Shown: piece by piece, positions 62,507 through 64,000 of the stretch | How positions within the stretch are numbered: the first letter of the stretch is position 1 | How the letters are laid out: every line of letters starts with the position of its first letter | From: an uncultured Clostridia bacterium | GTDB lineage: Bacteria; Bacillota; Clostridia; Saccharofermentanales; Saccharofermentanaceae | Assembly: GCA_937876985.1 (NCBI GenBank) | Contig: CALEFT010000008.1 | Location: 1 to 64,000, forward strand | DNA length: 64,000 nt | Direction of reading: 5' to 3' | Translations under genes and position numbers: made by a program | The notes under the pieces: generated by a model | Databases searched by the model: none | What the model was told of the DNA's origin: nothing | The model's input: the letters and a program-made list of their open reading frames with translations, nothing else

Positions 62507-63865
62507 TTATTGCTTTCTAATTCCTTCATCCTTGTCACCGTCGCGGCTAATATATGTCATTACTGGCAAACTTGTTGTCGTGTCAAAGCGTGCATAATAA
62601 CGCATTTTAGAATGTGGTGTGCTGTCGATTGGATTCATTTCCTCGTCGTACATCTCAAGGATTTTGAACGGCTCTGTGTAGCCTGTTGGCATCAAGGCAT
62701 TTACTATGTCACCACAGAACACCTTGTTCTTCTGGTAAAGCTGGTAAAGGCCCTTTTCGCTATCGAAGCCTTCTACGAGAGCTACTACGAATGCTGGCTT
62801 ATTGTAGGACTTGTCTGTTACGATTTGGGCGTTAGAGCCTGGTGCGTCGTAGAAGAAGCCAGTTGCGTAGTCTCTGTGGACTACCTTGTCTAGAATTGTG
62901 AGCCACTCGTCCTTAACCTTGTATGCTGAAGCAGCCTTCGCCATGTCGCCGTCAAATTCGTCGACAAGAGAATAGAAGTAGTCGACTGCTTCGCGGTATG
63001 CTTTGGTTGCAGCTGCAGCATAATATGCACCCTTGATTCGACCTTCAATCTTGAAGCTGTCAACGCCAGCAGCGATTAGGTCTGGTACATGCTCAATCAT
63101 GCAAATATCCTTGGAATTGAAGATATATGTGCCACGCTCGTCCTCTTCGATTGGGAGCTTGTCTTCGAGGCGCTTTTCTTCAACTGCGAAGTTTGTCGCG
63201 CTAAGGCCTTCTTGACCGTCGTCAACATAATAGCCCCATCTGCAAGGCTGGGCACACGCGCCCTTATTCGAGCTTCTGCCTGTGTAGTAATTAGACAGCA
63301 AGCATCGGCCGGAATATGAGACACACATTGCGCCATGGATGAAGCATTCGATTGTCATGTCTGCTGGGATTTTGGCACGAATTGCAGCGATTTGCTCGAG
63401 AGAGCATTCGCGTGCAAGTACCACACGGCGAGCGCCTTGCTCGTACCAGAAAAGGCATCCTTCTGCGTTTGTCACGGATGCTTGTGTAGAGATGTGTATC
63501 TCTAGGTCTGGTGCGACGTTGCGAACGCGGCGGAAAATACCAGCGTCCGACACGATGACAGCATCTGCGTTCGCCGAAGCGACAAAACGAATCTCGTCAT
63601 CAACGAGAGCCATGTCTGCTTCGTGCGCCATGATATTCATTGTCACATATGCCTTTACGCCGTGTGCGTGTGCATATTCTATGCCTTCTAACATCTCTTC
63701 ACGAGTGAAGTTTCCACTGAAGGTACGTAGTCCAAAGGTCTTTCCAGACATGTATACTGCATCAGCACCGTATGCTACGCTTGTCTTGAGCTTTTCGAGG
63801 TCGCCTGCTGGTGCAAGAACCTCTGGCATTCCTGGTCTTCTAGTGCTTTGAATTGTAGCTGTCAT
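62507..63865 (-). CDS. Peptidase U32 family protein
   Basis: A 452-residue U32 protein. MPEVLAPAGDLEKLKTSVAYGADAVYMSG is the family start, and ECFIHGAMCVSYSGRCLLSNYYTGRSSNKGACAQPCRW carries the U32 Cys motif. Related proteins act in tRNA hydroxylation (TrhP) or collagen degradation, so the peptidase label is historical. Its ATG sits immediately after the mltG stop codon. GGAGG lies in the mltG end. Confidence 0.93.
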   Translation of the reverse strand: MTATIQSTRRPGMPEVLAPAGDLEKLKTSVAYGADAVYMSGKTFGLRTFSGNFTREEMLEGIEYAHAHGVKAYVTMNIMAHEADMALVDDEIRFVASANADAVIVSDAGIFRRVRNVAPDLEIHISTQASVTNAEGCLFWYEQGARRVVLARECSLEQIAAIRAKIPADMTIECFIHGAMCVSYSGRCLLSNYYTGRSSNKGACAQPCRWGYYVDDGQEGLSATNFAVEEKRLEDKLPIEEDERGTYIFNSKDICMIEHVPDLIAAGVDSFKIEGRIKGAYYAAAATKAYREAVDYFYSLVDEFDGDMAKAASAYKVKDEWLTILDKVVHRDYATGFFYDAPGSNAQIVTDKSYNKPAFVVALVEGFDSEKGLYQLYQKNKVFCGDIVNALMPTGYTEPFKILEMYDEEMNPIDSTPHSKMRYYARFDTTTSLPVMTYISRDGDKDEGIRKQ

Positions 63866-64000
63866 TTAGCCTTCCTCCCAACTTTGCTGATACTGCGCGA
63901 CATTTGCCATATGCTCGTCGTATGTCATTGCATACGCCGTTCCGCCGTCGCCAGTAGCGCAGAAGTACAAATAGTTGCTGTTTGGTTCTGGATAAAGCGC
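63866..64000 (-). CDS. mltG: Endolytic transglycosylase MltG, 3' end
   Basis: The last 44 residues of a minus-strand gene that runs beyond the window. PEPNSNYLYFCATGDGG, then MTYDEHMANVAQYQQSW, is the typical MltG (YceG) end. MltG cuts nascent peptidoglycan glycans. It directly precedes the U32 gene, a common clostridial neighbour. Confidence 0.85.
   Translation of the reverse strand, partial: ALYPEPNSNYLYFCATGDGGTAYAMTYDEHMANVAQYQQSWEEG

Overview
The window looks like chromosomal DNA of a low-to-moderate G+C Firmicute of class Clostridia, most likely a Lachnospiraceae-type gut or rumen anaerobe. The signs are GGAGG ribosome-binding sites, a FeoA/FeoB/Cys-rich-protein iron locus with DtxR-like operators, a TPP riboswitch in front of ThiT, the FolD plus FchA folate pair, BspA/DUF4214 and NlpC/P60 surface proteins, and TnpV-type transposon debris. 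No genus can be assigned from sequence reading alone.

Layout: 1-1419 is the 5' part of a prealbumin/Cna-B-like surface protein; 1639-4375 is the Feo iron-uptake locus; 4552-5661 is a choloylglycine-hydrolase-family enzyme and a tiny ORF; 5836-9045 is a run of small membrane or orphan proteins (DUF975, DUF4230, LURP-one, HIRAN); 9545-10932 is an AAA/DUF4143 ATPase with palindromic upstream sites. 11208-28382 is ordinary housekeeping, almost all on the minus strand: lysS, greA, guaB, CCA-adding enzyme, thiT, a hydrolase, an aminopeptidase, an acetyltransferase, a Na/Pi transporter, sbcCD and a diguanylate cyclase. nagB (+) and a His-rich NifX-like protein (-) follow.

At 30290 lies tRNA-Ser(CGA). 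A structured element ending in a 21-bp copy of the tRNA 3' end follows it. An 11.5-kb plus-strand island then sits between two 27-bp direct repeats (30660-30686 and 42105-42131). The island encodes a Fic protein, a zinc-ribbon orphan, a type III R-M system whose Mod subunit is fused to a membrane-anchored N-terminal domain, a membrane-anchored coiled-coil protein between mod and res, and a nuclease/helicase pair resembling Hachiman HamA/HamB. Its right end carries a decayed TnpV transposon gene. The genes appear to form a compact anti-phage island; no integrase is visible.

After the island come a second AAA/DUF4143 ATPase, a radical SAM protein, a GH43 glycosidase, a phosphoesterase and a DNA glycosylase. 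A second, smaller restriction island (48661-52162) holds an M.HinfI-like methyltransferase, two PD-(D/E)xK-like nucleases, two XRE regulators and a possible recombinase remnant. The rest is a HIT protein, RlmD-type methyltransferase, GH13 glucosidase, folD/fchA, two secreted proteins, a U32 peptidase and the end of mltG.

Three signals are not explained by genes. Six related hairpins stand in a row at 61988-62406. The 9-mer GCTTTTCGA occurs 17 times by eye, eight of them extended to ATGCTTTTCGA, and is absent from the island. The structured unit after tRNA-Ser appears to be followed by the start of a second unit that the island interrupted.
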